A program made the position numbers and the translations under genes. Shown here one piece after another: positions 1 through 13,449 of a DNA stretch of 64,000 nt. Numbering within the stretch: position 1 is the first letter of the stretch; every line of letters starts with the position of its first letter. The notes below the pieces were generated by a model. That model was not told the DNA's origin, did no database searches, and saw only the letters and a program-made list of their open reading frames with translations. The stretch is from Sorex araneus (taxonomy: Eukaryota; Chordata; Mammalia; Eulipotyphla; Soricidae): positions 37,204,234 through 37,268,233 of the forward strand of contig NC_073307.1 of NCBI RefSeq assembly GCF_027595985.1. Reading direction: 5' to 3'.

Positions 1-2427
1 AGATCTCCTTTCAATGAAGTTTCCTGTTTTCATATTGATTTCCTGGGTCAAAGTCTACTTTTATTTACACTGTTGTATTAATTCATTTAATAAAATTATC
101 AGTAGTCTGATTTCCTCTCAGGCCTTTTGTTTGTTGGTGGATGATTTCAGCAGAATTTCTATTTAGTATTCATATGGAGTGCAGAGAACAAAGAGTGGTA
201 TATTTATTGCTCCTTGCTACATTTCTTTTCAGGGTTGATGTACTCTGTGGGCTATATAAGTTCATGGCTCCAGTTATTTGGCATTCACGGTGATTAAAAA
301 ATATTAAGCCACTGACATCTAGAAGTTGGGAAAGAGGGATTACTTCCAAATAGAAATTTAGTCCTTTGGGAAACAAAACAGAGATGATCTTCTTTGTGCT
401 TTAATAAACATGAGCTTTATTTTTTAGCTGCACATTATCTCTAGTACTATGCAAACATAATGTATCCATGTTTCCCAGATTTTTTTCAGGTCTCTGTTTT
501 AAGAGTATAATGAAGAGGTTGTTCTCACCCATCAGTAGTTTTTAATTTGTGACAGTTACATTTGGATCAAATTATTCATGAGGGATTTTCTCTGTCTATC
601 CAGATAATAAAGATTTTCTCACCATAAGATCAATTTCATCATTCATTTTCTTCCAACACATAAGGATTATTCTCTGCTAGCAGAGTTAAGATCAATCTAC
701 ATTTTTAAAAGCACACAGAAAAGAGAGAGTCAGGAGAGGCAGAAGAAATAGTACAACATGCTCAGAGAAGTGTTGGGAAATATGAATTGAAATGTGTTGG
801 CTTAGTAAGTGTGAGAAGGAAGGGGAGAGAAGAAAGAGACATTTTTAATAAATATGCTATTGTCCTTGAATTTGGATTCCCTTTTTGTACTTTAAGAAAC
901 ATGTGTAAGGTTTTGAATCATTTAAAAGTTGTGTTTGGCTGTGGGAAGCTGTTTCTTGACAGCAACTCTACTTGGAGACCCAGTTATGTCTGCTTGAGTT
1001 GGTAAAGGTGACAAAGGCATATGGATGGATTTTCTGTGTTCATATCCTGCTCTTATTGTGAGTTTTATTCATTTGCAACTCATGAGATAGTAAGCACTGG
1101 ACACCTATTTCAACAAAGTTCAGATTATTCCATGTGACCCGGAGTTATGTTATATACCCGCTTTAAAAAAAAAAACCAAAATCTAGACATGCATTTCTGT
1201 TCTCTGTTTGTAGTTCTCATTCTACGGTTTTTCAGAGGTGGGGAGTCCACATTAAAGGTCATCATGCTTCTGGCTCTAGGGTTCGATTTCTTAAACATCC
1301 CAGGTCAACTGGAGTGCTCAAGTTTATTGCTTTTTAAAAACCAAACCCCTGCCAAGTGAAAGGAGAGAAGGGCACATTTAGATGAAAGTGCTTCATGTTC
1401 AATTTCTGCAGTTTGTTGACATTTAATTGCTCAATGCAATTTTTCCTACCCTTTGGGGTATTATGCTTAATGGTTTCCCAAGAACAGTGTGATGAGGCTT
1501 CAAAGCAAGCCCTAGGTTTTAGCAACAACACTCTTATTTCAGTTTATATGAGTCACATGTCCAAAAACCTTGTATAAATCTGAAGTTTTTCCCATAAACA
1601 CTTAAGCCTAAAAACTATGGTAAGCCACATTAACAAGCCATCTAAGCTATCGCCCATGAATATAGGAATAAACTAGGTGATTCCAATGCATCAGATTTGG
1701 GGTCAAGGAAGAGAAACGTAATATGTTTTAGATGTACAATATTAACTGCTTTCAAGAATATCTGTTAGATTATTGAGTGTGAATTTCTCATTAAGAACTG
1801 GGTATTATTAGTGTGATGCCATGAGTATGGACTATTAAAGACACACCAAACTAGATGATGTAAGCAATCTGTTCTTCACAAATATTTGTACCATATGGCA
1901 AGAGCAACCAATTAGCTTTAATGTAATTATCACCATATTAAACCACATATATACCAATATCACATGACTTTTCAGGAAGGTAACATTTCAATAGTTAAAA
2001 AATGAAGTGTTCGTTCATAGAGTGCTATGAAATTCTTATATTATCTGCTCTCAGAGCTGACTCTTCATCCCTCTTAATTGCAAAAGATTACTATTCTAGT
2101 CATGCTTAGCTGGGCCCATCAGAACTCCAGACCTTGGATAGAAGCATTTCCACATTTTATGGACACGGATCTACAGAACTAAGAAGGACTAAGGACTAAC
2201 ATACCTTATATTAATGGTTGTGCTAGCTGAAAGTAAGTTACTGTGAGAGATGATGGACTCTTTAGTCTCTGCATGGTTTTTTTAAAAAACTAAATATCAT
2301 GCTTTATTATAATTTAAAAGTACAACTAATAAGAAGATTAATTTTTGGAGATATTGTGGCAAAATATCTGACATTATCCTGTTACTCATGTTTTAAATTC
2401 TGTTCATGTATTTTAATTTGAAAGTAA
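1..2427. other. Intergenic DNA
   Basis: AT-rich, apparently unique sequence. Many short ORFs, none recognisable, and no SINE or L1. Confidence 0.7.
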
Positions 2428-2688
2428 ATTTTCTTTTCTTTTTTAATATTTTAAATTTTATTGAATCACCATGGGATAGTTACAATCTTTCATGTTTGGG
2501 TTACAATCTCACAATGATCAAACACCCATCCCTCCACCAGTGCACATTTCCCACCACCAATACCCCAGGTATACCCTCCCTTTCCCACCCTCCCCCTGCC
2601 TCCATGGCAGACAATATTCCCCATACTCTCTCTCTACTTTTGGGCATTATAGCTTGCAACACAGACACTTAGAAGTCATCATGTTTGG

Positions 2689-2858
2689 GGCCGGAGCGAT
2701 AGCACAGCGGGTAGGGCGTTTGCCTTGCACGCGGCCGACCCGGGTTCGATCCCCGGCATCCCATATGATCCCCCAAGCACCGCCAGGAGTAATTCCTGAG
2801 TGCAAAGCCAGGAGTAACCCCTGAGCATCGCTGGGTGTGACCCAAAAAGAAAAGAAAA
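2689..2858 (+). repeat. Shrew tRNA-derived SINE, near consensus, with target-site duplication
   Basis: Best-preserved copy: 'ccggagcgatagcacagcgg' (A-box region), 'gggcgtttgccttgcacgcg', B box 'gacccgggttcgatccccgg', 'catcccatatgatcccccaa', 'ccgccaggagtaattcctga', 'gctgggtgtgacccaaaaag' and an A/G tail. A perfect 18-base duplication, agaagtcatcatgtttgg, at 2671-2688 and 2859-2876 shows it inserted into the older L1. Youngest-looking SINE in the window. Confidence 0.97.
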
Positions 2859-4331
2859 AGAAGTCATCATGTTTGGTCCGTTATCTCTTTTCAGCATGCA
2901 TCTCCCATCCCAATTGATTCCTCCAGCCATCATTTTCTTAATGATCTCTTTTCTATTCCATCTGCCTTCTCCCCTCTGCTCATGAAGCAGTCTTCCAGCT
3001 ATGGGGAAATCCCCCTGGCCATTGTATCTACTGTACTTGGGTGTCAGCCTCATGTGATGCTACCCCACACTCCACAAATGAGTGCAGTCCCTCTGTGTCT
3101 GTCCTCTCTTTCTGACTCATTTCACTTAGCATGATGCTCTCCATGTCTATCCATTTATAAGCAAATTTCATGACTTCATCACTCCTAACAGCTGCATAGC
3201 ATTCTATTGTGTAGATGTACCAAAGTTTCTTTAACCAGTCATCTGTTTTAGGGCACTCAGGTTGTTTCCATATTTTGGCTATTGTGAACAGTGCTGCAAT
3301 GAATATATAGGTACAGATGTCATTTCGACTGTGCTCTTTTGCATCATCGGGATGTATTCCCAGAACTGGTATTGTGGGGTCATATGGAAGCTCAATTTCT
3401 AGTTTTTGAAGGACTGTCCATATTGTTTTCCAGAAAGGCTGGACCAGTAGGCACTCCCACCAACAGTGAAGGAGCATCCCTTTATCCCCACATCCACGCC
3501 AGCATTGGTTGCTTTTGTTCTTTTGAATGTGTGCCAGTCTCTGTGGTGTGAGATGATATCTCATTGTCGTTTTGATTTTTATCTCCCTGATGACTAGTGA
3601 TGTGGAGCATTTTTTCATGTGCCTTTTGGCCATTTGTATTTATTTTTTGAGGAATCTTCTGTTCATTTCTTCTCCCCATTTTTTGATGGGGTTGGAGGTT
3701 CTTTTCTTATACAGTTCTACAAGTATCTTGTATATCCTGGATATTAATCGCTTATCAGATGGGTATTGGGTAAATTTTCTTTCCCATTCTGTGGGCTCTT
3801 TCTGTATTTTGGTCACTGTTTCTTTTGAAGTGCAGAAGCTTCTTAGTTTGATGTAGTCCCATTTGTTTATGTTTGCTTCCACTTGCATGGTCTTTAATCC
3901 ACTTTAATCTGACTTTTGTGCCTGGCATTAGACAGAGGTCAGAGTTCATTTTTTTGCAAGTAGCTATCCAGTTTTCCCAGCACCACTTGCTGAAGAGGCT
4001 TTCCTTGTTCCACTTTGCATTTCTTGTTCCTTTGTCAACTATTAAGTGGCCATATATTTGGGGGTCTGTGACAGGATTATTCAACTCTGTTCCATTGGTC
4101 TGCAGGTCTGATTTTATCCCAATACCATGCTGTTTTAATTTCTACTGCTTTGTAGTAGAGTTTGAAGCTGGGGAAGGTGACGCCACCCATCTTCTTTTTT
4201 CCAAGGATTGCTTTAGCTATTTGTGGGGGTTTATTGTTCCATATAAATTTCAGGAGTGTTTTGTCTATTTCTTTTAAAAATGTCATGGGTATCCTGATAG
4301 GGTTACCTATTTGTAATTTAATATGTATTAA

Positions 4332-4376
4332 ATACAAATTTAATGCATAAATTTAATTTATGCATTAAATTTGTAT
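4332..4376. repeat. Perfect 21-bp palindrome inside L1
   Basis: Arms 4332-4352 (atacaaatttaatgcataaa plus t) and 4356-4376 are exact reverse complements around tta. It lies between L1 codons for LPKALYKFNA and the next conserved block, where the other L1 reading frames have no such sequence, so it was added after or during insertion. Confidence 0.93.
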
Positions 4377-4516
4377 AGTGCTTTGGGCAGTATTGCCATT
4401 TTGATCATGTTAATTCTCCCTATCCATGAGCAGGGGATGTGTCTTCACTTCCTAGTGTCCTCCTTTATTTCTTGAAGTAGTGTCTTGTAATTTTCCTTGT
4501 ATAGGTCCTTCACCTC

Positions 4517-5696
4517 AGTCTCTGCTGATTTAATAGTCAAAGTGTAAGCTCTCCTTTGATGGAATAGTGTGCACAAACTACTTCTAGAAATTCATGGAAA
4601 CCCAGCAGGCAAAACTTTCCTTTTCCATGAGTTTAATGGCTGAAAGCAAGAAAGGTTCTACTTGATAATCAGGAGCTATATGTGCATGCAGTCACCTCAT
4701 TACTGATGTCACCTCATTACTTATGATTTCTCCTCCAAAAACTCCTCTAGGAACCATTTGACATCAGCCAAACCTGATATAAAATGGGTTTAGGAGAAAC
4801 ATTTAGGAGACTGTGGGGTCTGATCATATGTTTAGGAAAATGTTAATATGTACCAAAAATTCCATCTAACAGTAATTCTCCAATATTTCTTACACAACCG
4901 AGGCAATTTTTAGCCCTGGTTTTTAATTTTCTTCTCCTCTGCAGGATTAGGGATAGACCTCAATGTTATTTTAACTTAGTTTTATCCAGGCAAGTATATT
5001 TAGTTAATTAGGTTGCCAGTCAAGAATTCCTGTCACTGAACATTTTGTATTGCAGGCGTGGGCTCCAAATGGCTTGTGGTGCATCTGGAAAACAGAAGCA
5101 GCACCAGCAGAACAGCTCAGCCTTTTAAACAAGTGTGAAAGAAGTTAGAGAAAATTGAAATAAAGTCACTGGTATAAGTATCCACTAGGTCCAGATAAAT
5201 TCAAGCAAAAATAGTCCTAAAGTCAGAGCGCAATTATTTTTACCACTTTGGTTGTCGGCATCTACATCTAGAAAGGAACATTAACTATGAAGACAAGAAT
5301 GCTTCTCAACGACAGAAGAGTAGATACAACAGCTTTCTCTTCTCTTCTGATCATGATAAATCTTCATGGCAAATGGCTTCTTGCTGAGGACAGAGGGTGG
5401 TAACCCAGCAACTGCAGAGAATGTGCTACTTTTGGATGTTTCTTGCACATGTGTATATCTGTATAGATAATCCCAAGGGGGTCTGAAGTCATAGGGATTA
5501 GTGCACCAATTATTCCTAGACAGATTTTTCAGGTCAGTAAAACACACAAGATCCTATACAGGATGGAGGAAGGCAATCACTGTCTGAATCAATGTAATAA
5601 TTTAAAACTATTCTACATCATAGATGCTCCCTGATCCACTATTAACTTCCTGGGGCAAATCTGTGAAACATTCAAAATGCATTTATTATGCATCTA
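4517..5696. other. Intergenic DNA
   Basis: Unique-looking AT-rich sequence between an L1 and a SINE. No coding or repeat signal I can support. Confidence 0.7.
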
Positions 5697-5887
5697 TTTT
5701 GGTTTGGAGGCCTCAAACAGCAGCACTCAGGGTACTCAGGGATTACTTCTGGTTCTGTACTCAGATATCACTCCTGGCATGGCGCAGGGGACCAACCATA
5801 TGGTGTGCTGGTAATTGAACCTGGGTCAACCATTTGCAAGGCAAGTTCCCTATCCACTTTACCCACTGTACTATATATCTCCAGTCC
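5697..5887 (-). repeat. Shrew tRNA-derived SINE, minus strand, longer variant
   Basis: Plus reading: 'ggattacttctggttctgta', 'ctcagatatcactcctggca', 'gaccaaccatatggtgtgct', 'aattgaacctgggtcaacca', 'gcaaggcaagttccctatcc', 'ctgtactatatatctccagt'. Confidence 0.85.
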
Positions 5888-6387
5888 CTGAATATGTTTA
5901 TTTTTAAAAGCTCATCTCTCTCAACATAGGTGAATATAGTAAAATAAATTCTACCAACACTGATAGATGGTAGTGATTTTCCTTTGTGTTCCTTCAGCTA
6001 AGTGGCACTAAATGTGGAGCAATGATGTGAAGCAAAGCCTCAAGTGTGAGAAAGGGGATAAATAATATAGCTGGGAAGAGCAAAGTCTGAATTTGGGACA
6101 ACAGGTGACAAAGGAGTTTGAAGGTGTCTTGTAACATGAAATCCTCCAACTCTTATTTAGCATGCATTCTACTTTCCCCACCCCACCTTTTCACCCAGTT
6201 CTTCACACATGAAAGGCATATTCTATACACTGAGACCCATCCTTGAGCATTCTAAGTCAGACATGATGACCTGGCTGGTAGTGTGAGCTTCCCTTGGTCA
6301 CATTATCCCTTCTCCACCCAGCCAGCCCCTCTCTGAGCCAAGATCAGGTCTGAAATTCACGAGGCTTAAGGGAACAGAAAAGGGATG

Positions 6388-6540
6388 TTTGGGCCAGAGA
6401 GATAATACAGCACATACTCTTACCTTACATGCAGCCTACCTGGTACCCAACATGCCCCCCTAAACTCCACTAAGAGTGAGTCCTAAGTGTAGAATCAGAA
6501 GTAAGCCCTGATCACAACTGTGGCCCCACTGCAAAACAAA
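6388..6540 (+). repeat. Shrew tRNA-derived SINE, diverged
   Basis: 'gggccagagagataatacag', 'ttaccttacatgcagcctac', 'ctggtacccaacatgccccc', 'gagtgagtcctaagtgtaga', 'caactgtggccccactgcaa'. Plus strand. Confidence 0.8.
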
Positions 6541-9500
6541 AAAACTAAAAACACCACCAGAATGGGATTATTTGTGTTATCACTCAAGTGTGGGAAGGAA
6601 GTAAAAATAAAACTCTTTCAACCTAAGTGACAGCTGACACCTGTGAAAAGTCCAGGCCTGCAAGCTCCTACATACCTCCATCCAGAGGCTCCAAAGTACT
6701 AACATTACTTCCCCAGCAGGGAAGGGGATACTGGTGGAGAGACGAGAGCAGCTGTGCTTAGTGTTTAACTTGAAAGGAGGTAAAATCGTGAAGGATGTCA
6801 GTGTTAGAAGAGGAAGGTGCAATGGTGGTCAGCAAAATCTTCTGAGAAGTCACCATAAAAATAGGATAGGAGGAAGGGGGCTTCCTTGGTAGGCAAGTCT
6901 ATGAGGGGTCCTAGGAACAGTAAGGTGTCAGAAAATGCTGCAGCACAGAGTGGAGAAACAAAGACTAGGGGGTGGGGGGAAGCAACTAAGACTGTAGCAA
7001 CCCAGAAAATCCTGGTAAGGTAAAGGGTTCACCTTCTAGTTATAACTTCCAGGCATCCCCTGACAGGAAGACACATCCTAATACCTAATACTGTGTGTTC
7101 AGAGGCTCTAATACCTCTACTGTGTTCAGTCACAGGATAAGCAAACCCGTGCTCAACGTGGCCGTGGGGTGAGTGCCACAAAAGAGCAGAAGGAGCTCCC
7201 CATGAGAATGCTATGGCAAGGGTCAAGTTATGATCATCACTAGGAGTGCATGGTGTGGACACCAGGGCTCTCACAGTGAAGTCACTGAAGGTCTACAACT
7301 CGGGATCTGAATCTGGGCAGTATGAAGACAAACTCAATAAACACAACTCAAATAATGGAAATGAAAATTGTGGTGAGAATACATGTATGTTCAAGCGTGC
7401 ATGTGTGTGTGTGTGTGTGTGTGTTTGTGTGTATGCGGTGTGGAGATTCAAAACCAGGACCTCACATACACAAGGAAGGTTGAGGAGAAAGCTCAGTTCT
7501 GAATAGCTCTGTCCACCCAATCTGTGGACTGAAAAACATTGATCAAATTAAGGGACTGAACATCTTTTCAAGTTTTTTGAGTTGGATTCCCACTTCGTTG
7601 GCCATCTGCATGTATTTCAATGCTTAGATTGGAGATTCTCATGTTCATATGTAATCATGTTACATGGGACATAGTAGCCAGTCATATCTAGGTATGGACC
7701 TCACAGAGCCTCTGTCTGACCTTAGTCAAACAAAAAAGGCATTTCTCACAACAGTACTCTCTTTGGAGTCCTTACTCAACATATAGATTCTTGATTCGGA
7801 TGTGATTTCTCCTATCCTCCAGCAACCATGAAGACAAACTCAATAAAACACAGTTCAATTAAAAAAAAGAAAAGTTATCATCAAAAAACAGTTAACTTTC
7901 CCTTTAAATAAACAATGTCTCACACACAGCTGGCATTTCATCATAATTTCAATAAAATGCAAGGGCAGGATGGAACAGGTAGGAGATACTAGGTTGAGTT
8001 GGTACAAGGAGCAAGATGGGTAACAAAAATGGGAGTCTTTAGATTTATTCCAGCTACCAAATTTTTTGGAAGCTGTAGTGACTAAAGACTAATCATTGTG
8101 ATGCTAAAGTGTCACCATCATTTTTTAAAAAAGAAAAAATAGAAGAGAACAAAAGAACAGAGAAGTGAAAACAAAAGCAAATTGAGAAGAGATTGAAATA
8201 CTGGGGGGAAAACAAAGGGAAGGATGGTTACTGAGACAGAATGCAAACTTCACTTTTGACCTTTTCCTGGCAGGCAAGACAAAAAGGAAAACCCAAGTTA
8301 TACAAGGTTCTTATTAGCTAATAAAAAGCAGCACACCAGTTTTTCTATAGAAGTAGATTTTTCCCTAGTACTAACTCCAAGACAAATTTATTTTATGGGC
8401 CCTTATAGAGCCATTGGCTTTTTAAACATAGGATGGTTTCAATAGCACTTTTATAACAAACAGAAAAAAAAAACTCACCTTTTTTTCTTGATGACTGTAT
8501 TTTTTTAGTTTGTTTTTGATAAATGTTGTAATATCAAGATGATATTTCTTGGGGGATTTTAGAACATTGTTCAGGTTGATGGAACACATCTAGGCCCAAA
8601 GCCAAAAATACCTTGTAGTAGGTATTGAACCTTGCAATACCCAACTGTTACCTAATACCTAACCCCCAAATATCTAAATGATACCCTACAGTAATGATCA
8701 TAGGCAGCTACACCAAGTAAATCTGACATGATTAGCAAACAAAGTCTACTCATCTACAATTTTAACAGCATTTCTTTGACATTTGTCTGAATAGTTCTGC
8801 CTGGGTACATTCATTTTCATTTTTTATCCATTTCAGGTTTTCATCATAATCGTCTACACTCCCTCCATAGACCATCATCCCAAATTGGTTCTGGCAGACC
8901 CCCAGACCATGTTAAGAGAAACCACTCCGGGGCACATGACAAGGGATCTACAAAAGTCCACGGGCTTACAAATCAGTGTAAAGCCCCACATGCAATGAAG
9001 TTTAAGTTGTCCTTTGAGATTCATCAGGACTTGAACCGGCTTGCATGTCATGGGTGGAGACTGGGACCCTGAGGTTAGTGTTCATTCCATACGGCTCTTG
9101 GGTCTACCAATGGACAAGGAGGGGAGTGACAGGAGAACTGTGGGTGTGGACAGGGCCCAGACACACACTCACTGGCCAGTTATGGGCCACGAGCTGCCGG
9201 GGCAGGAATGGCATGTGGGTGAACGTAGCGACCCTCTGCAGCCAGGGACCCGGTTTTAGACTAATAGCTGTGGCAGAGCTGCTAGTGAGTACTGTGTGGG
9301 ATTGGAGGACAGGCGCAGCTCTCTGGAGACAACTTTGAGCAAACGAATCTAATATCCTTGGCTACCCCACCTCTCCAAGATGCTGCAGTGGGTGTTGCCT
9401 TTGGTCCCCTGACCTGGCGACACTCGAGTCCCGTGGTCTTCCACGTTCTAAAACCACTGCTTGTGGCTGTTGAGTTCAATTCAATTTTCTGTGGCTACCA

Positions 9501-10631
9501 GAAGTCAGACTTTGGGCACGAGTCAATAGGGAGAAAGTAGCTAACTTTACTTCCTTAATAACATGAGGGCTGAAATTCAGACCCAGAGGAGCTCCTTTCT
9601 CCCTTCTCTTTGGATCTCAGTGTGTGGTTTGGGTATTGAGGGCTTTGAGAGGCGCTGCTCCATCCTCAGGAAGGGGCTGAAGTACTAACAGCAACTTCCT
9701 GGCTCCAGGTAAGCATCTTCCTCAACTGTCTGAAGCATCCTGCTCTCTGCAGTCCTCTCATTGGCCAGGGCCTCAGGTGACCAGTCTTCATTTCCCGGGT
9801 ATAGCGATTACACCTGGGCACAACTGGCCTCATCTCATCAGGGAGAAAGGAGATAAGGCTGGGAAAGCAGCAAGGACTGCTGCCCTAGAGTTTAGGATTG
9901 AAACTTGTTTCTAACTCACGGATCAATGCCAGGAGCAAATATCAGAGACAGAAATAGACAAGAAAAGACTGGCTACATTTTAGCACATCACCATGACAAC
10001 TTGCACATAGTCTTTAAGTGTCTTGTACTTAACGCATATTTTTCACATTTCATCAGAAGTATTCTATGAGTTGGGGGATGGACCCCAGAGATATAGCATG
10101 CCCTTTCTCCTGAACGAAAAGGGGTTTGGGGAGGGTGAGGGGAGGGGCATTATTCTCCAATATTGTTTTAACAGACAGTTCACAGTCTCCCCCAAATGAA
10201 AAATAGATACTAAGCCAAGTGCTTTTTCTGCATTGCTAAAATGACCCCAGCTTATGCCAGTGCTGACTGGCAGGAGTTGACTTTCAGTGGCAAAACACTG
10301 GTTTTAAGACTTGGCTGTGAACTGGAATCCTGAGAGAGTTTTACAAATCATCATGCTTGGATTCTATCCTACAGAGTTGGATTGATTTCCTAAATTCAGC
10401 TTAGGAATAGAATTCCCCTCACACCCCCCACTGCATCTACTCCCAAAGTACCCTTAGGTGACTCTACCATGCATAAAAATCTGAGAACTACTGCTATTAT
10501 ACAAAATATAAACAAAATATAGCTCACTGCCCCCCACCACCACCCCATCCCTCTAATATCATTATTTAGCTGCCTCTTTCCTTGAATGCTGCCACATTGG
10601 ATATACAAATTTCTGGTTGTTTTTATTTATT
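6541..10631. other. Intergenic DNA
   Basis: No gene recognised. It holds a (TG)n tract at 7402-7433. About 8990-9480 is GC-richer than its surroundings with several short overlapping ORFs, none recognisable. The piece just after the TG tract ('aaaccaggacctcacataca') may be a worn reversed SINE head. Confidence 0.7.
7402..7433. repeat. (TG)n microsatellite
   Basis: TG run of about 11 units, then one T interruption and further TG. Confidence 0.97.
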
Positions 10632-11085
10632 TTTCTTTTTTATGAATAAATATATATTTATTAATGAGTCACTGTGGGGTAAAGTTACAGACATACAAGT
10701 TTTCATGCTTACATTTCAGTCATACAATGATCGAGTACCCATCCCTCCACCAGTGACCATTTTCCACCACCAATGGTCCCAGCATCCCTCCCACCACCCC
10801 CACCCTGTCACCTTCACCCCACCCTGTCTCTGTGGCAGGGCATTCCCTTTTGCTCTCTCTTTTTGGGTGTTGCGATTTGCTACAGAGGTATTAAGTAGGC
10901 ATCATGTTCAGTAGATAGTCTTTTCAACCCGTATCTCTCATCCCTAGTGGGTCCACCTAGCACCCTTTGCTTGGTGATCCCTTCTTTATCAGAGCTGCTT
11001 CTTCACCTAGCATGTGAGGCCAGCTTCCAAGCTGTGGAATAGTCTTCCTGGTACTTATCTCTACTATTCTTGGTTTCTGGTTCTT
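10632..11085 (-). mobile_element. L1 LINE 3' end, 5'-truncated
   Basis: Plus reading: 'ttaatgagtcactgtggggt', 'cagtcatacaatgatcgagt', 'acccatccctccaccagtga', 'ctctgtggcagggcattccc', then ends about 'ggtacttatctctactattc'. Same 3' UTR as the copies at 55.1 and 42.8 kb. A truncated 450-base insertion outside the gene. Confidence 0.9.
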
Positions 11086-13449
11086 TTTAAATTTTATTTC
11101 TCCCCCATCTCCTCTCTGAGATGCTTGTCTAGTTATATGGATAAGCTCATAACTCATTTCTTTTCTTATTTTGAAGGTTCTGGTCACCTGTGGTACATTT
11201 GTTTTTGTTCTTTTGGTTTTATTTTTTGTATTTCCCTGTGAGGGTCACTATTATTTTTTCTTCCTCCTTTTGAATCCATGTTTCTTCCCACTATACACAG
11301 ATAAACTTCACCTACCAACTCCTTAACCTGATCTGTGGAGAATGTACAGGGTTTAAACACATCAATAAATACTTTAACTTCAGAAAAAACAAAAACCCTG
11401 CTACTTCTTATGTAACACTTCCCTCATTTTGTATTAGAAAATCATTCAGGGAGTATACCGTAAAGTTATGTCCATGACCTACATCAGGTTTTTGCTTATG
11501 AAGAACCATTTTGAGAAATAAATTAGTTTTCCCATTGACTACCATCTATCCCTCAATCTTCTCTTCACACCCCCAACCCCAGTGACGCACATCTAAATCC
11601 TTTTTACTCAGACTAAAGTCGTGACACTACCCTTTTATGGGAATAAATCATGGGAATTCTAGTCATTCAGTGGTGAAGCATTCATATCATGTTGTCTTTT
11701 CTAGGAAATATTCTTAATTTTAGGTATTGAACTTTGGCAATTTAAGTCCCTTCAGCGACATAAAAGGAGTCAGTTTTTAAAAGACACTGATAGATGTCAC
11801 GATAGTTTTGTTATTGTTGCTGTTTTTATACAATGGAGCTAGTTAATTGCCCTGCTGCATAGAATTAGGCATGCAGATAGAGCCTTACTCGTTTTACTAG
11901 CCCAATGGGAGGAAATTGGAGCAGGGGCCCCAGAGCTTTGCTTACTGAAAGGAAACTCTTCTCTTTCTTCAACTTCAAATGTGTTATCGGTTTCTATAGA
12001 GGAAGAAGAGTTTGTGTTTTCAGTTTTTAAATTCTGCACAAAACCAAGTTCGTGGCAAGGAAAACACCATTTCTGTTCATTTCAAACAAACATAACATTC
12101 ATTTCAGAATAAACCAGGGCAGCATTTTTAGCATTTTCAGGATCTGCACAGCATCATGAGATAGAATGCATGATCTGTCCTCTGAACCTTTACAACTTTC
12201 CTAACTTACCTTTTTTCTATTATTTACTTTTTTTGTGTTGAGTGCTGTGGTGTCTCAAATGATGATGTCTACAAATAATTCAACTGCCAGTTTTCTAGGT
12301 CAAAGTAACAGCTCTTTCTTCCAAAATTTTCCTTTGTTTTGTTTCATTGGGAACTCTGTCTGTCTCATAAAAATATCTACATAAAACCAGACCTTTCCAC
12401 TTCCAAGTTTACAAAATCTGTCTAAGAACCAAACTGTCCCGTTGAGAGACAGAGTGAACCCCCTGAGTTTCCTTTCTTTGATGACTCTCTTCTAGGCTGA
12501 GATTAGCTCAGTGTCATTATACCTTAGTAAAGAGGAGGTGGAAGACCTCCTCTTTACCAAGCAGAAAACAGAAGAATCTACATTTCAAATGTGCTTTGCC
12601 ATATATTGTTAGAATCTCAAGTACTAGGGCAGAACAGTGATATGGGGAAAATCAATCAAAAAGGCAATATGAGACTAAGGGTCTAAAACCAGAATAGGCA
12701 TCTCATGTGAAGAAAAGACCATGTGGGAGATGCGGGTCTATGTATGGCACCTGGCACTGAAAGCAGAAACTCACAGGATCCAAACCAAGTTAGAACAAAG
12801 CTGCTAAAATGTAGTCATGTTGCTCTATACATTGGAAGGAAACACTTTCAGGTGTGTCTGTAGCCCAGTTTTACCCTTTTCCATAGTTCACAAGGTGGTA
12901 GTGTCCCTTGCTCTAATCCAAAGAGTTGTTCAGAAGTATAAACAAACATACTTGTATGTTTCCCAATATACAAGGCACTATAGGGAGTGCCTTGTACATT
13001 GTACATTGTGCTTTATACATAAACTTCCAAAAAAAATGTAATTTATTTATTTATTTTAAGGATGGAAACTTCTAGAAATTATGGATCACATGCACAAATG
13101 ATTTGCATCAATGATAGGACTATTGTGAACTCAAGTTCCATACTTTCTGAGGCCTCAGAATATGCCAAGAGGCCAGAAAAATGACCTCGGACTAGATGAA
13201 ATCTTCATTCACCATTAATACTTTTTTCATCTCAACTCTGTGATTTGAAACGACAAAAGGAACTGACTGACTTAATGTACTATATGATCCTTTAGTACTT
13301 AAAACTAGAAATTTTTATTTGACTCTTGTGGGGAAATAGTCAAACTGGACAGCTTATTCCCAAAATAGGATATTAGCAATCAAAATATTCTTAAAGTCCT
13401 TTGAAAATCAGAACATCACAGATACATTAGAAAGTAGGCAATGCAAGCA
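11086..13449. other. Intergenic DNA downstream of SNCAIP
   Basis: AT-rich, no gene or named repeat recognised. It contains one imperfect inverted repeat (12523-12561). Confidence 0.7.
12523..12561. repeat. Inverted repeat, 17-bp arms, one mismatch
   Basis: Arms 12523-12539 (cttagtaaagaggaggt) and 12545-12561 (acctcctctttaccaag) with a 5-base loop, ggaag. Probably a local inverted microduplication. Confidence 0.88.

Larger units (their letters stand above)
2428..4516 (-). mobile_element. L1 LINE, 5'-truncated, with nested SINE and hairpin
   Basis: On minus it carries about the last third of ORF2 and the 3' UTR. Recognisable blocks are [121 protein letters not shown] and [20 protein letters not shown]. 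The last two blocks share an undisturbed 201-codon frame (3633-3028), but frames shift further up, so it is inactive. A SINE interrupts the 3' UTR (2689-2858), and a 21-bp palindrome disrupts ORF2 at 4332-4376. Confidence 0.95.

Noticed and set aside
116..130. Another Ala-stop candidate on minus (aaaag|GCC TGA).
   Set aside because: No pyrimidine tract precedes it and nothing downstream looks like a 3' end.
1590..1612. A possible last SNCAIP exon: minus 'tagtttttag' followed by GCT TAA would also give Ala-stop.
   Set aside because: The pyrimidine tract is poor. The site at 14038 has a far better acceptor, an open second frame and a well-placed AATAAA.
2689..2770. tRNA-like sequences with A and B boxes, here and in about 25 other places.
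   Set aside because: They are heads of SINEs, lack a paired acceptor stem, and continue into the SINE body, so they are not tRNA genes.
3028..3633. 201-codon ORF on minus.
   Set aside because: It is the C-terminal part of L1 ORF2 in a 5'-truncated element, not a host gene.
9045..9338. 97-codon ORF in the GC-richer patch.
   Set aside because: Overlapped by ORFs in other frames and on the other strand, with no recognisable protein.
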